This document shows positions 43,364 to 52,254 of a stretch of DNA of 64,000 nt, piece by piece. A program made the position numbers and the translations under genes. A model generated the notes under the pieces. The model made no database searches. It was not told the origin of the DNA and saw only the letters and a program-made list of their open reading frames with translations. The stretch is from Affinundibacterium macrobrachii. Lineage in GTDB: Bacteria; Pseudomonadota; Gammaproteobacteria; Burkholderiales; Burkholderiaceae_D. Position 1 is the stretch's first letter, and each line of letters starts with the position of its first letter. The stretch spans positions 124,001 to 188,000 of the forward strand of contig NZ_BMYT01000005.1 of the NCBI RefSeq assembly GCF_014652415.1, given 5' to 3'.

Positions 43364-43774
43364 CTATTGCGGCGATGGAATTGCCGACATATCCATCCAA
43401 ACCGCGCCCCAGATATGACCATCAGGGTCAGCGAAGTCGCGCCCATACATAAAGCCATGATCTTGTACCGGATTGATATCCGCAATACCACCCATGTGCA
43501 TCGCGATTCGATTCATTGCATCAACCTCGTCGCGTGATTCGCAAGAAATATTCAAAGCGACTTCGCTTGAAGTGCTTGGGGGAATTGGTCGGGTGGTGAA
43601 GCCGCTCCATTTTTCATGCGTTAACAACATCACGCTGATGGTTTCACTCCATTCCATCAAGGCGGCACTGTCGTCACCACATTGTGGATTGAATTTGAAG
43701 CCGAGCTCTGTATAGAACGCCTTGGACGCATCGAGATCTTTGACGGGTAAACTAATGGTGATGGTCTTAGCCAT
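43364..43774 (-). CDS. VOC (glyoxalase-like) family protein 1
   Basis: I place the start at 43774 (MAKTITISLPVKDL), because AAGGAAAATC lies just upstream; this gives 136 residues. It has the beta-alpha-beta-beta-beta pattern of vicinal-oxygen-chelate proteins: FYTELGFKFNPQCGDDSAAL, ISVMLLTHEKWSGFT, then SRDEVDAMNRIAMHMGG and FADPDGHIWGAVWMD. It is a paralogue of the protein at 44228-44638, with matching blocks throughout (MLLTH, TRPI, SRDEV). Metal binding and substrate are unknown. Confidence 0.85.
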   Translation of the reverse strand: MAKTITISLPVKDLDASKAFYTELGFKFNPQCGDDSAALMEWSETISVMLLTHEKWSGFTTRPIPPSTSSEVALNISCESRDEVDAMNRIAMHMGGIADINPVQDHGFMYGRDFADPDGHIWGAVWMDMSAIPSPQ

Positions 43775-43850
43775 GATTTTCCTTTTTGACTTGTGTTGCC
43801 TGAGCATGCAGGGTGGTTTATTTGTGTGTGAATTGCCTGTGCTGCGGTCT

Positions 43851-44198
43851 TTATGTTGTGGCTGCACTTAAATCTAATTCACGTACTGGTCGCACTTCGA
43901 TACTGCCGAACTTGGCTGGCGGAATTTTTGCAGCCCAGTTAATTGCTTCATTGAGATCTTTGGCATCAATCAAGTAAAAGCCTGCTAACTGTTCTTTCGT
44001 TTCGGCGAATGGACCATCGGTCATCGACATTTGCCCATTGCGCACACGTACCGTAGTGGCCGTCTGTGTTGGGTGTAGTGGCTCGGCAGCGATCATATGA
44101 CCACTTTGTGCTAATTGTTGGGCAAAAGCAAAACAAGTCGTGTCAGGACAGGCATTCCAATTTTCTTCAGACAGATAGACGAGGCAGAGATATTTCAT
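43851..44198 (-). CDS. YCII-related DGPF-domain protein
   Basis: A 115-residue protein from ATG 44198 (GGAAAC upstream). It has MKYLCLVYLSEENWNACPDT, then VRNGQMSMTDGPFAETKEQL with the name-giving DGPF motif, and AAKIPPAKFGSIEVRPVREL. This is the DGPF/YCII family partner that typically accompanies ECF42 sigma factors. The sigma gene of that type lies 2.4 kb upstream. Role unknown; family members bind a small ligand. Confidence 0.9.
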   Translation of the reverse strand: MKYLCLVYLSEENWNACPDTTCFAFAQQLAQSGHMIAAEPLHPTQTATTVRVRNGQMSMTDGPFAETKEQLAGFYLIDAKDLNEAINWAAKIPPAKFGSIEVRPVRELDLSAATT

Positions 44199-44227
44199 AG
44201 CTGGGTTTCCTTGTTCAAATCGACTAC

Positions 44228-44638
44228 TTAGGCATTGGCGACGGCAGCTGGGTCCATCCAAAAAATCTCCCACACATTGCCATCTGGGTCTTGGACGGAA
44301 CGACTAAACATAAAGCCGAGATCTTGTTGTGGATTGGGGTCTGCCATCCCGCCCGCCGCAGTGGCACGTTCCACAGTGGCGTTGACCTCATCTCGACTAT
44401 CGAAAGTTAATGCCAATAGGCTAGCACTTGTGGCACGAGCGTCTGCAATTGGCCTACTGGTGAAAGAGCCGTATTTAGCGTGGGTTAGCAACATCACATG
44501 GATGGTCTCTGATAGCACCATACACGCCGCTGTGTCATCCGAAAACTGTGGATTTTTTTTGCCGCCAATTGCGGTATAAAAGCGGATGGAATTGGCAAGC
44601 TCAGTAACTGGCAAATTTACGAAAATCATTTTTGGCAT
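44228..44638 (-). CDS. VOC (glyoxalase-like) family protein 2
   Basis: A 136-residue VOC protein. It starts MPKMIFVNLPVTELANSIRF, includes TIHVMLLTHAKYGSFTSRPI and SRDEVNATVERATAAGGMAD, and ends SVQDPDGNVWEIFWMDPAAV. The ribosome site AAAGGACT supports ATG 44638. It is the closer of two VOC paralogues and lies directly after the SRPBCC gene. Such pairs are a usual part of ECF42 gene sets. Confidence 0.87.
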   Translation of the reverse strand: MPKMIFVNLPVTELANSIRFYTAIGGKKNPQFSDDTAACMVLSETIHVMLLTHAKYGSFTSRPIADARATSASLLALTFDSRDEVNATVERATAAGGMADPNPQQDLGFMFSRSVQDPDGNVWEIFWMDPAAVANA

Positions 44639-44676
44639 AGCGAGTCCTTTTTCGTTAACTAATGAATTGAAATTAT

Positions 44677-45123
44677 TTATCCAGCGATTTCTGGCTCAAC
44701 CAACTTCGCCAATTGTTCTAATGATTCTTGCCATCCCAAGTAACACATTTCTACGGGAATCATCTCGGGAATGCCGCTCTGAGTGATATTTAATTCGGTG
44801 CCACAAGCGACCTCTTTGAGCGATACCTCGACGAGTAATTCTCCCGGCAGATTCGGGTCTTCAAATTTGTCGGTGTAACGCAGCAATTGACCTGGGATTA
44901 ATTCCAAATATTCACCACCGAACGCATGTGAATGTCCAGTTGAAAAATTTTCGAACGACATACGGAAAGTGCCACCTACTTTTGTATCCATGTGGTGGAC
45001 TGTGCAAGTGAAACCATACGGGGCAATCCACTTAGCCATAGCGGCTTGGTCTAAAAACGCACGATAAACCTTGTCAGGGTTTGCTTTGAGAACGCGGTGC
45101 AGTTGAACAGTACCAGTTGCCAT
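44677..45123 (-). CDS. SRPBCC/AHSA1-type protein
   Basis: The start is ATG 45123 with GGAG eight to nine bases upstream; the frame runs 12 codons further without support. The 148-residue protein shows VQLHRVLKANPDKVYRAFLD, MAKWIAPYGFTCTVHHMDTK, GGTFRMSFENFSTG and the closing PVEMCYLGWQESLEQLAKLV. It is a START-like helix-grip fold protein, similar in style to the one at 30.8 kb. It is the first gene after the candidate ECF42 promoter and precedes VOC and DGPF genes. Confidence 0.88.
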   Translation of the reverse strand: MATGTVQLHRVLKANPDKVYRAFLDQAAMAKWIAPYGFTCTVHHMDTKVGGTFRMSFENFSTGHSHAFGGEYLELIPGQLLRYTDKFEDPNLPGELLVEVSLKEVACGTELNITQSGIPEMIPVEMCYLGWQESLEQLAKLVEPEIAG

Positions 45124-45235
45124 CGAGATATCTCCTTTTTGTTGATTTGTTGAAGTCAATATGCTTGGGAAAAAAGCAAAGCTCGTGATGTGAAAGCAAT
45201 ACTTTGTAGTTTAATTTGTTCCCAATCTACAACTA

Positions 45236-45262
45236 GTCGAACGGCAAAACTTCAAATCGACA
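45236..45262 (-). promoter_or_regulatory. candidate ECF42-type promoter
   Basis: On the minus strand, TGTCGA (45257-45262) is followed by 17 bases and then CGAC (45236-45239). This matches the bipartite motif reported for ECF42 sigma factors in Streptomyces (TGTCGA near -35 and CGA/TC near -10). It lies between the sigma gene and the SRPBCC gene, 113 bases before the latter's start. Confidence 0.55.
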
Positions 45263-45337
45263 CTAGCTCAAAAATATTTTGAATTATTTGCGGACTGGCT
45301 AGCGAAAATTATGATCTTTCAATTATTTGACTCTAGG

Positions 45338-46621
45338 CTAGCCCGAAATTTCGCTTGTTAAGCGATTCATTTCGGCGATGCGTTTCTGTAAAAAACGCTG
45401 CTCAGCACCTTGCTTAGTTAAGGCGAATGCATGTTCGTAAGCGCATTTTGCTTCTTGGTAGCGAGCCAAACGGCGGTACAAGTCTGCCTGCGCGGCGTAG
45501 GCTAAGTGATATTTTTGCAGAGATTCTTCTTCTAAAAGTTGGTTCACTAAAGCTAGGCCGGTCGCCGGACTATCGTGCATTGCAACAGCCACTGCGCGAT
45601 TGAGTGCAACGATAGAACTGGGCTCCAGCCGAAATAGAGCGTCGTATAAACCGACGATTTGAGCCCAATCGGTGTCAGCACTTGTTGGTGCTTCTGCGTG
45701 CACAGCAGAGATTGCGGCTTGTAGACTGTAAGCACCGAATTTCTTTGTGCGTAGTGCTTGTTCAGCCAGAGTACATCCTTCGGCGATCAATGCGGCGTTC
45801 CACAAACTACGGTCTTGTTCATCTAGTGGGATTAAGTCATCTTGTAAATTGATACGTGCAACTCGCCGTGATTCATGTAATAACATGAGTCCCAGTAAGC
45901 CCATAATTTCTGCTTGCTCAGGTAGTAATTCACTTAGCAAACGCGCTAAGCGAATCGCTTCATTCGACAGATCGCCGCGGGTTAACATATCACCACTTGA
46001 GGCAGAGTAGCCCTCGTTAAACACCAAATAAATCACGCGCAAGACACTTGCTAGCCGCGCAGGAAGTTCCGTTGCATCTGGTACTTGGTAGGGAATTCGT
46101 GCATCACGAATTTTGCTCTTGGCACGCACTATGCGTTGCGCTAAAGTTGGTGCGGGTAGTAAGAACGCACTGGCAATTTCTTCGGTAGTCAAGCCGCAAA
46201 CTTCACGTAGTGTCAGTGCGACTTGTGCATCAAATGCTAGACTAGGATGACAACAAGTAAACACCAAGCGCAGCCTGTCGTCTTCCAACATGATTTGTTC
46301 TTGTAACTCGTCCCAAGAGGGTGTCTCGTCCGCAATGCTTTCCGCTTGCTCTAGTGCTTCATCCCATGCGGTAAAACGTTGATTGCGCCGAATACCATCA
46401 ATTGCCTTAAAGCGTCCCGCTGAGATCAACCATGCATGCGGATTGGAAGGAACGCCCTGTGTCGGCCACTTCTCGATAGCTGCTCTAAAAGCCTCATGCA
46501 GCGCTTCTTCTGCCAAATCAAAATCACCAAGTAAGCGCACCAAGCTTGCAAAAATCTGCCGCGACGATTGCCGATAAATTTGGTCGATGGTCAAAACAAT
46601 GTCGTGATTGGTAGTGTGCAT
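45338..46621 (-). CDS. ECF42-like RNA polymerase sigma factor with C-terminal extension
   Basis: I place the start at 46621 (MHTTNHDIVLTIDQIYRQSS), giving 427 residues. The N-terminal 180 residues are sigma regions 2 and 4 (LLGDFDLAEEALHEAFRAAI, HAWLISAGRFKAIDGIRRNQ; FDAQVALTLREVCGLTTEEI, TLAQRIVRAKSKIRDARI). The long C-terminal extension includes ASVLRVIYLVFNEGYSASSG (the DUF6596 region) and TPR-like helices (LEPSSIVALNRAVAVAMHDS). This matches the ECF42 group, which needs no anti-sigma factor and whose C-terminus has been shown to matter for activity. DGPF, VOC and SRPBCC genes follow. Confidence 0.92.
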   Translation of the reverse strand: MHTTNHDIVLTIDQIYRQSSRQIFASLVRLLGDFDLAEEALHEAFRAAIEKWPTQGVPSNPHAWLISAGRFKAIDGIRRNQRFTAWDEALEQAESIADETPSWDELQEQIMLEDDRLRLVFTCCHPSLAFDAQVALTLREVCGLTTEEIASAFLLPAPTLAQRIVRAKSKIRDARIPYQVPDATELPARLASVLRVIYLVFNEGYSASSGDMLTRGDLSNEAIRLARLLSELLPEQAEIMGLLGLMLLHESRRVARINLQDDLIPLDEQDRSLWNAALIAEGCTLAEQALRTKKFGAYSLQAAISAVHAEAPTSADTDWAQIVGLYDALFRLEPSSIVALNRAVAVAMHDSPATGLALVNQLLEEESLQKYHLAYAAQADLYRRLARYQEAKCAYEHAFALTKQGAEQRFLQKRIAEMNRLTSEISG

Positions 46622-46993
46622 ACGACGCGCGTGGCTGAACAATAGTATTTATATTATCTGCGCAAGTGGATTCAAAATGTAAATTTAAGTTGATTTCGGC
46701 AAATTGCTCTTAGATAAAAACTAATCGGCGTAATCTAAAGTAAGCCTAGAAAAACGGCAGAGCTGGAATGTGTGTTCTGAAAAAAATAATACAAGAATCT
46801 AGAATTGCATTGCTGTGAAATTTCTGATGTCTATTCATTAGCACATCAGCTACCTGTGTATTACGCTGTTCGATAGTCGTTTGATCAACAAGAGTTTCTT
46901 TTGTGATCAAACGACGCAAAAAATAATTGCTCATCATGGGCACATGTCATACGGCATGATAAGTCTTCGGCTAATTCTATTTGTCTAGCAAGT
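46622..46993. other. intergenic region upstream of the sigma factor gene
   Basis: About 370 bases with no supported gene. A 65-codon minus-strand frame (46746-46943) has no start signal and reads as random. The region should hold the promoter of the sigma gene; I saw no TGTCGA motif in it. Confidence 0.4.
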
Positions 46994-47953
46994 TCATTTT
47001 TTTGCTGCCTTGCGAGCCTCGTCTTCAGCTAGCGATTTTTTGTAGCTTTCTAGATCCCAAGTGAGGTTCCAATTCTGTAGATAGTCAGCGATGGGTCCAA
47101 GTCCAACCGCAGCGCGACGCTCATCGAGGCGATCGGGGTCTTCAACTGGCATCAACTTGGTTACGCCGTCGACTGTTTGTAATTGGCTGCCATATAGCTG
47201 CTTCTTGCCTAAACCGAAGGCAAGATAACGATCTTCGAGCAAAGCTAAACTGGATGCGCTGGCCTTTTTCTCTTGGACCGCTTTACGCATCATTGGAAGA
47301 TACTTTTCCCATACTGCTTTATTCGCGTGTTGAACGACTAAGAATAAAGTAGAGCTGGCTCTTTCGCCTACTTGTTCGGGGCCTAGCCAGCCCTTGCTAT
47401 CTAAAATCTGGGTGACACGTTTCAAGTTAGCCGCATCAAGTCGCTCGATTTCGTCCCAAGTTGCTTTGACTTGCTCAGATTTCTCACCATATTGTTTGAT
47501 GATTGCGTCTATGCCAGTTCGCAGTTTTTGATCTGCGATGAAGATGTCTTCTAACTCTTTTTTGAGCGCGTGATCATAATTTTTCTCACGTGCAGCAAGT
47601 TTTGTCTGTAGCTTGTTGAGCATGATTGGCCACTCAGGACGAACATGTAAAGATTGCAGATCGGTATCTGCCTTCAAGTGGTCGATATTCCACCAATTTT
47701 TGTCGATCGATTTATTCAGCCAAGTGAATGCTAGATCATGTTGACCTGCAAGTGCCGCAGCGCAGGCTGCATCATAGTATTCGCCACGATTTGCATCTTT
47801 CTTTGCAAATATCGCTTCAAAAACCTTGACTGCTTCGGCATACGATTTTTGATTTAACAGACGTTTCGCTTGGCTCATAGTGGCGCTCTCCTGCTGCGCC
47901 AACGAAGGAAAACTGAGTGCCAGTGAAATAATGAAAACTAATCTCTTGAACAT
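46994..47953 (-). CDS. exported DUF6624 protein with TPR-like N-terminus
   Basis: A 319-residue protein with a signal peptide ending PSLAQ and a good ribosome site (GGAG). After it come TPR-like helices (AKRLLNQKSYAEAVKVFEAI, GEYYDAACAAALAGQHDLAF, WLNKSIDKNW). The C-terminal part matches DUF6624: ILDSKGWLGPEQVGERASS, LFLVVQHANKAVWEKYLPM, then ALLEDRYLAFGLGKKQLYGS. The family's function is unknown. It is monocistronic and probably periplasmic. Confidence 0.78.
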   Translation of the reverse strand: MFKRLVFIISLALSFPSLAQQESATMSQAKRLLNQKSYAEAVKVFEAIFAKKDANRGEYYDAACAAALAGQHDLAFTWLNKSIDKNWWNIDHLKADTDLQSLHVRPEWPIMLNKLQTKLAAREKNYDHALKKELEDIFIADQKLRTGIDAIIKQYGEKSEQVKATWDEIERLDAANLKRVTQILDSKGWLGPEQVGERASSTLFLVVQHANKAVWEKYLPMMRKAVQEKKASASSLALLEDRYLAFGLGKKQLYGSQLQTVDGVTKLMPVEDPDRLDERRAAVGLGPIADYLQNWNLTWDLESYKKSLAEDEARKAAKK

Positions 47954-48289
47954 GGATTACTCCAATCACTTGAATTGAAAAAATTGAATAGGACGATTTG
48001 AAAGATACATCGAATTTGTATTTTTACCCATACCAATTGCTCGCTTTTTAGTGGAGTAATTTTATCAGAATAAATTTTAATTTATGCAAATCATTGATCA
48101 GAAAGAGTAGCTTTGAACTTGGCCAAAATGGATGAGTATGATCAATGATTGTGATTAATAGTATGACGGGAGGAGCAATAGCTCGCAGGGGAATGACGCC
48201 ATTCGGTCATCCTCTGCAAAAACAGAAACCCAACTTAATTTCTGCAACAAATAAGCAAAGAAAAGAATTGTTCGCCACGAACGAACACC
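47954..48289. repeat. intergenic region with an imperfect palindrome
   Basis: GCAGGGGAATGAC (48187-48199) and GTCATCCTCTGC (about 48208-48219) form an imperfect inverted repeat around a short loop. It is a typical dispersed intergenic palindrome. No gene is supported. Confidence 0.5.
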
Positions 48290-49096
48290 TTAAGCAAACA
48301 CCGTCACTGTCTGGCGACTAATCGCCACGAGTTGACCATGTTCATTCCATATTTCAGCTGCGATGTGGCCATAGCCATTGCGCGCTGCATCTGTGTGTGC
48401 ACGGTATTGCCACCATGGATTTGCTTGTTGCGACAAGGCTGCCTCGTCTATGCTTGGAAACTCTAGAGTCCAAGTCAAGCTGCTGGCAGGATTTGGGCTA
48501 TCCAGCATTTGTAGAATCGCTGGTGGCCAAGCGTCGATCAGTGCAATTAAACTCAACAGTGGCGCGCGGGTAGCACTCACCTCAGCGCTATCGATCCAGC
48601 GCATCCAGCCATTGATATGCGACTTGGATGACGCGCTAAACGGCAAATCACAATCCTTATAACGAAAGTCGATCTTGCGGGTGAATTCCGGAATGATTCC
48701 TTCAAGAAAAGGGAAGGACAAGCCATCTTTGATGTCACCAAAATCGGGCGCAACCTCACTCGTGACGACTACTTGCGAACTACGTGCCACACCAAAACTG
48801 GCCAGCGCACTTAAGACGACATTACCTTGTTGCAGTAAATGGCATTGCATTTGCGTGACCGATTTTCCAGCACGCAGCACCTCTGCTTTAAATTCGACTT
48901 CACCGACTTCAACGGGTGCAACAAACGAAATCGTCAGCGCGCGCAACTTTGCATCACCGCTCAAGCGCGCTTGCATATGCGCGACAGAAAGGGCCGCCAA
49001 AATGCCACCAAAAATAGCGCGACCTTGCCCCCAACCTGGTTCCATCTGCACGAGCGAAGATCGCTCGGCTTGTACTAACATAGTTTCAAAACTCAT
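48290..49096 (-). CDS. acyl-CoA thioesterase family (double hot-dog) protein
   Basis: A 268-residue protein. The N-terminal hot-dog has PGWGQGRAIFGGILAALSVA, MQARLSGDAKLRALTISFVA and PVEVGEVEFKAEVLRAGKSV, typical of the TesB/4HBT_3 family in which GG..A.. lines the CoA pocket. The C-terminal hot-dog has WMRWIDSAEVSATRAPLLSL and RAHTDAARNGYGHIAAEIWN. It should hydrolyse acyl-CoA thioesters in the cytoplasm; chain length is not predictable. Confidence 0.85.
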   Translation of the reverse strand: MSFETMLVQAERSSLVQMEPGWGQGRAIFGGILAALSVAHMQARLSGDAKLRALTISFVAPVEVGEVEFKAEVLRAGKSVTQMQCHLLQQGNVVLSALASFGVARSSQVVVTSEVAPDFGDIKDGLSFPFLEGIIPEFTRKIDFRYKDCDLPFSASSKSHINGWMRWIDSAEVSATRAPLLSLIALIDAWPPAILQMLDSPNPASSLTWTLEFPSIDEAALSQQANPWWQYRAHTDAARNGYGHIAAEIWNEHGQLVAISRQTVTVFA

Positions 49097-49220
49097 TGAT
49101 ATCTCTCTTGGTCATTTCAATCTATCTTACGCGGATGAAGTTTAGCAAATTTTTGTAGGCTTAATTGATATGCACAAAATTGTGCTTCCAAACACAGATT
49201 GCCGTGTTAGTGAAATTGGT

Positions 49221-49345
49221 GCGAACCCATCGGACATTTCGTAGGCTGGACGCAGCTTTAATGGGCTTACGCGTGTCGGTTGGAAACGATTAAAAAGATA
49301 AAATGAGGTGCGAAGTTTTAGTCTTTATCTCAAGCAGTTCGTCTG
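49221..49345. repeat. palindromic repeat family copy A (degenerate)
   Basis: The core CATCGGA, GTAGG, GGGCTTACGCGTGTCGGTTG and the following A-rich part (AAAAAGATAAAATGAGG) match copy C at 52.15-52.30 kb, with loss of the perfect stem. Confidence 0.5.
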
Positions 49346-49389
49346 TGCGCAAAGATTGTGTTTTCCCCACTTGACTTGGCTACATTGAT

Positions 49390-50172
49390 TTAACGTAGAT
49401 TGATTTCACCGTTTTCATCATAGGTCTCTTTTTTGTCCATAACTCTATCGAGATTTGTATCGATTTCACATATCTTGATTTTCCCGAGGTGAATTGAGCA
49501 GATTTTTTTTGCGTAACCTGAATAGACGTTGATGTATTCAATTGAAGTAGCGACGCCGAATTTGAAATTAGTGATGAAATCAGCGAAGTGATCACCATCG
49601 GTGTCGGTTTTCATTTGGGTGATATTACCATTTTCGTAGCTCGCAGTTGACTCAAATACTCCGTCGAAGTTGTCATCGAACTCCGCACTTTCAATCAGCC
49701 CATTTTTGTCGAAATGAAAGACAAGATCTAATTTTCCATCGAGATTTCGATCAACTTCATTGAGGAGCGCTACTCCGTTGGGACTGTATGTCCATTGATC
49801 GTCTAAACGGCCATCATAGTTATAGTCATAGCCACTTCTATCATATGGCGTCCTTGAGAATGCGTATGCCAATACCAAGCCTAGTAGTAGACCCAAAAAA
49901 ATCAAACCCAGCGAGCTCTTTCGAGTTCGGGTTGGGATGAGATTTGATGACACATAGGTTTCTTGGGATTGGTTCCACTCATCGATGATCTGATTAGCAT
50001 TGGCGAAGTCGGATTCAGCCACAAGTATTCTTACGAGATTATGAGCGGGCAAGTCTCCAACGCCACCTTGTAAAAATTCACCTTCAATGAAAGCGTTTAT
50101 TTCATGTTGCTCCAGCATATTTTTTACCATGTGGGCTTCGATATTATTGCTGGCTTGATAGATTGTTTGCAT
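49390..50172 (-). CDS. DUF2007-type membrane-anchored protein with DxNxDG repeats
   Basis: A 260-residue protein. The N-terminal 70 residues match DUF2007 (putative signal-transducing protein): IYQASNNIEAHMVKNMLEQH, NAFIEGEFLQGGVGDLPAHN, VRILVAESDFANANQIIDEW. A membrane segment follows (about 91-106, LIFLGLLLGLVLAYAF). The C-terminal domain carries several EF-hand-like loops (DYNYDGRLDDQW, DRNLDGKLDLVF, DDNFDGVFESTA, DTDGDHFADF, DTNLDRVMDK). The fusion of a cytoplasmic DUF2007 part and a possibly calcium-binding outer part is unusual in my experience; function unknown. Confidence 0.65.
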   Translation of the reverse strand: MQTIYQASNNIEAHMVKNMLEQHEINAFIEGEFLQGGVGDLPAHNLVRILVAESDFANANQIIDEWNQSQETYVSSNLIPTRTRKSSLGLIFLGLLLGLVLAYAFSRTPYDRSGYDYNYDGRLDDQWTYSPNGVALLNEVDRNLDGKLDLVFHFDKNGLIESAEFDDNFDGVFESTASYENGNITQMKTDTDGDHFADFITNFKFGVATSIEYINVYSGYAKKICSIHLGKIKICEIDTNLDRVMDKKETYDENGEINLR

Positions 50173-50214
50173 CGTGAAAGTCAGTTGGTAGTAATCGTTC
50201 TATTATATGGAGAA

Positions 50215-50320
50215 ATCGGATGGGCACAGCTACATCGTGCCCACGGATGACGGTTGAAGTCGGTGAAAAAGACAAAAAGCAGGGCAGGGTTTCAGTCAGT
50301 GTGCGCAAGCAATCAGCATA
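50215..50320. repeat. palindromic repeat family copy B
   Basis: GGGCACAG and CGTGCCC form the stem (about 50222-50242); the following ACGGTTGAA, GGTGAAAAAGA, AAAAAGC and CAAGCAATC blocks are shared with copy C. Confidence 0.65.
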
Positions 50321-50365
50321 GGTAAAAAAAGTGTACTGAGCCTAAACGGCTGACCCAAATTGTCC

Positions 50366-51073
50366 TCATTGGCACCAATTGTTTTTTTGTGCTGGATCAG
50401 CCGAGTCGCACTGGAGAGTGATGTCATCTAAGAAGAAAGTGCCAGTGGATTGACGTTTCTTCCAAGTTACCTTGGCCTTGACATTGCTAAAGTCATTTAG
50501 CCCCGTGCTTATTTTGATTTTTCCAGTCAGATAATTGGTGCTGTATTCGGATCTTTCGCCAGTGCTGCGTGACGACTCGGAACGATCATAGCCTATCAAT
50601 TGAAATCGCGTTCCATGCAGGCGAAAAGTGAATTTTTCATCGACCACGCCATAGCTACCGCAGCTTCGCCAGTCTTGCAAATTGATAGTCAGATTTCCTC
50701 TCTCAATCGCGACACCTCCGTTTGCTAAGGGATCGGCCAAACATCCCATATCTTCAACATGCTCGCTTGGTAGCAATGCGTCTCGGCGTATAAGTTCTTT
50801 GAACCCATTCTGCGATCCCAATAGAACAATTAGACGACGCGGATTAAGATTCAGTATCGATGGCCCAGATCCGTTGTTTGCTTTGAAGTTGTCAGGATTT
50901 CTCTCTTCAATCACAAGTACCACGTCATCGATTCCGTCGCGGTTCAGGTCTCCTTTCTCAAGGTCGCTGAGTTTCCAATTATTGGGAACCCAATTGCTAA
51001 AAGTCTCATCGGATTGAGCGAAAGTTGGAGTGGCAAAGAATACTAGCAGCAGAAAAAAATTGTTTCTTAACAT
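50366..51073 (-). CDS. exported VCBS/FG-GAP-like protein
   Basis: A 235-residue protein with a signal peptide (FFLLLVFFATPTFAQ) and a GAGG ribosome site. Early in the mature part DLEKGDLNRDGIDDVVLVIE has the DxNxDGxxD calcium loop followed by a hydrophobic strand, as in FG-GAP/VCBS repeats. Later Cys residues (DMGCLAD, WRSCGSYG, LQCDSA, NNWCQ) suggest disulfides. It is related in style to the products at 1567 and 49390. The function is unknown. Confidence 0.6.
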   Translation of the reverse strand: MLRNNFFLLLVFFATPTFAQSDETFSNWVPNNWKLSDLEKGDLNRDGIDDVVLVIEERNPDNFKANNGSGPSILNLNPRRLIVLLGSQNGFKELIRRDALLPSEHVEDMGCLADPLANGGVAIERGNLTINLQDWRSCGSYGVVDEKFTFRLHGTRFQLIGYDRSESSRSTGERSEYSTNYLTGKIKISTGLNDFSNVKAKVTWKKRQSTGTFFLDDITLQCDSADPAQKNNWCQ

Positions 51074-51278
51074 TGAGAACCTCTTTGAAATGATGCTTAT
51101 CTACTGCAACCACATAAGTTGGAAATGAGGAGTAAACGTTAGCTTATTGTAAGTTGTCGCCTTAATTCAAGTGTTGAGGCGAAAGTGTGCTTGTTTAGCT
51201 TAGGCGGTGAACAATAATGCTCTTCAACCAATTTGGAGTTTAGCTTAGTGAAATGTCTAATGGCGGATAAAACATGTG

Positions 51279-51344
51279 TCTTGAAGGGACAATGAATTGC
51301 CGTCCCTGCGTGATACGGTTGTTGACGGTAATTGAAGCTTGCAA
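51279..51344. repeat. palindromic repeat family copy D (degenerate)
   Basis: GGGAC...GTCCC replaces the GGGCAC/GTGCCC stem, followed by GCGTGATACGGTTG as in copies B and C. A decayed copy between two genes. Confidence 0.45.
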
Positions 51345-51914
51345 TCAGCAACGTAGCTTAGCGATGGGCCAATTGTGGTCTTGATCGCCCTCTAGGCCGG
51401 GAAACCCGCCACTCTTTAATGAACGATCAATGTGTTCCAAAAACGTCTCTGTTACAGGCGATGCGTTGAGAGGAGGATCATTTGCCACGGCAGGAATACT
51501 TATCGAGTATGGCGCTCCTCCGCTAACATTGGCCTTGTGCAGCTCGTCTGGCGCAATAATGATTTGAAACGGCTTGTCATACGCAAGACGGTTTCCGTGC
51601 TCGTCTTCAAAGTAGTAGAGCGCATAGGAAGCTGGATAGACGATGAGTTGATCAGGGCAATATTCAGTCTCAGTCCAAGAGGGATGGTGACCAGTCAAAT
51701 TGACGCTTCCTACCTGCCGCCAAAAAAGTTTCAGTGCTTCTGGAATTTCGCCAACCTCACGCTCAATCTTTTCGATGATAGTTTCGGTTTCAGTTTCAGG
51801 TCCTGGAAATACTTGTGTGGGGTCTTCGAATACGTAGCCCATATTGCGCAGGCGCTCGATCAACATGGCAATTCTTTGTCCAAGTAAGTCTATTTGAGAA
51901 CGCATGGTAGTCAT
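51345..51914 (-). CDS. hypothetical protein, SMI1/KNR4-like hints
   Basis: A 189-residue cytoplasmic protein from ATG 51914 or 51905. The segment ETIIEKIEREVGEIPEALKL, then FWRQVGSVNLTG, resembles the beginning of the SUKH (SMI1/KNR4) fold, where a helix is followed by E..lG..lP..l..f....G. Later parts (YALYYFEDEHGNRLAYDKPF) do not help. SUKH proteins are often immunity proteins to toxins, but no toxin gene is adjacent and the match is by pattern only. It lies among accessory genes and repeats. Confidence 0.45.
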   Translation of the reverse strand: MTTMRSQIDLLGQRIAMLIERLRNMGYVFEDPTQVFPGPETETETIIEKIEREVGEIPEALKLFWRQVGSVNLTGHHPSWTETEYCPDQLIVYPASYALYYFEDEHGNRLAYDKPFQIIIAPDELHKANVSGGAPYSISIPAVANDPPLNASPVTETFLEHIDRSLKSGGFPGLEGDQDHNWPIAKLRC

Positions 51915-52254
51915 TTGTCAGAATTGTTAGGGATGAGCCCGCAGCTATTGAATCGTTTGTTATTGGTGATTATTGTTGCTTGGGCAGGTAATTTATCGGA
52001 ATGGCTATAGCAAAAGAGTCATGCACTTTTCCGTGCCTTTGACGGTTTGTTTCCATGATATTTCACATTAGGACTTACGAAAAGATTGCACCTTACCGGT
52101 TTTTGGATTTTTTGATTTCGGGTGTGTAGGCCTAGAGAAATTATTGCGAATTCATCGGATAGGGCGTAGGGTGGGCACAGTTTGATCGTGCCCACGCGTT
52201 ACGGTTGAAAAAGGTGAAAAAGATAAAAAGCGAGGTGAGGTTTTAGTCGGCATA
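51915..52254. other. intergenic region holding most of repeat copy C
   Basis: About 340 bases with no gene. A segment at about 52076-52099 (CTTACGAAAAGATTGCACCTT) resembles 18800-18823. Repeat copy C (52166-52295) occupies its right part. Confidence 0.5.

Noticed and set aside
45338-46621. A separate anti-sigma factor for the ECF42-like sigma factor
   Set aside because: None of the neighbouring genes has anti-sigma features; ECF42 factors are known to use their own C-terminal extension instead.
46746-46943. Minus-strand frame of 65 codons upstream of the sigma factor gene
   Set aside because: No start signal, no hydrophobic or conserved pattern; the region more likely holds a promoter.
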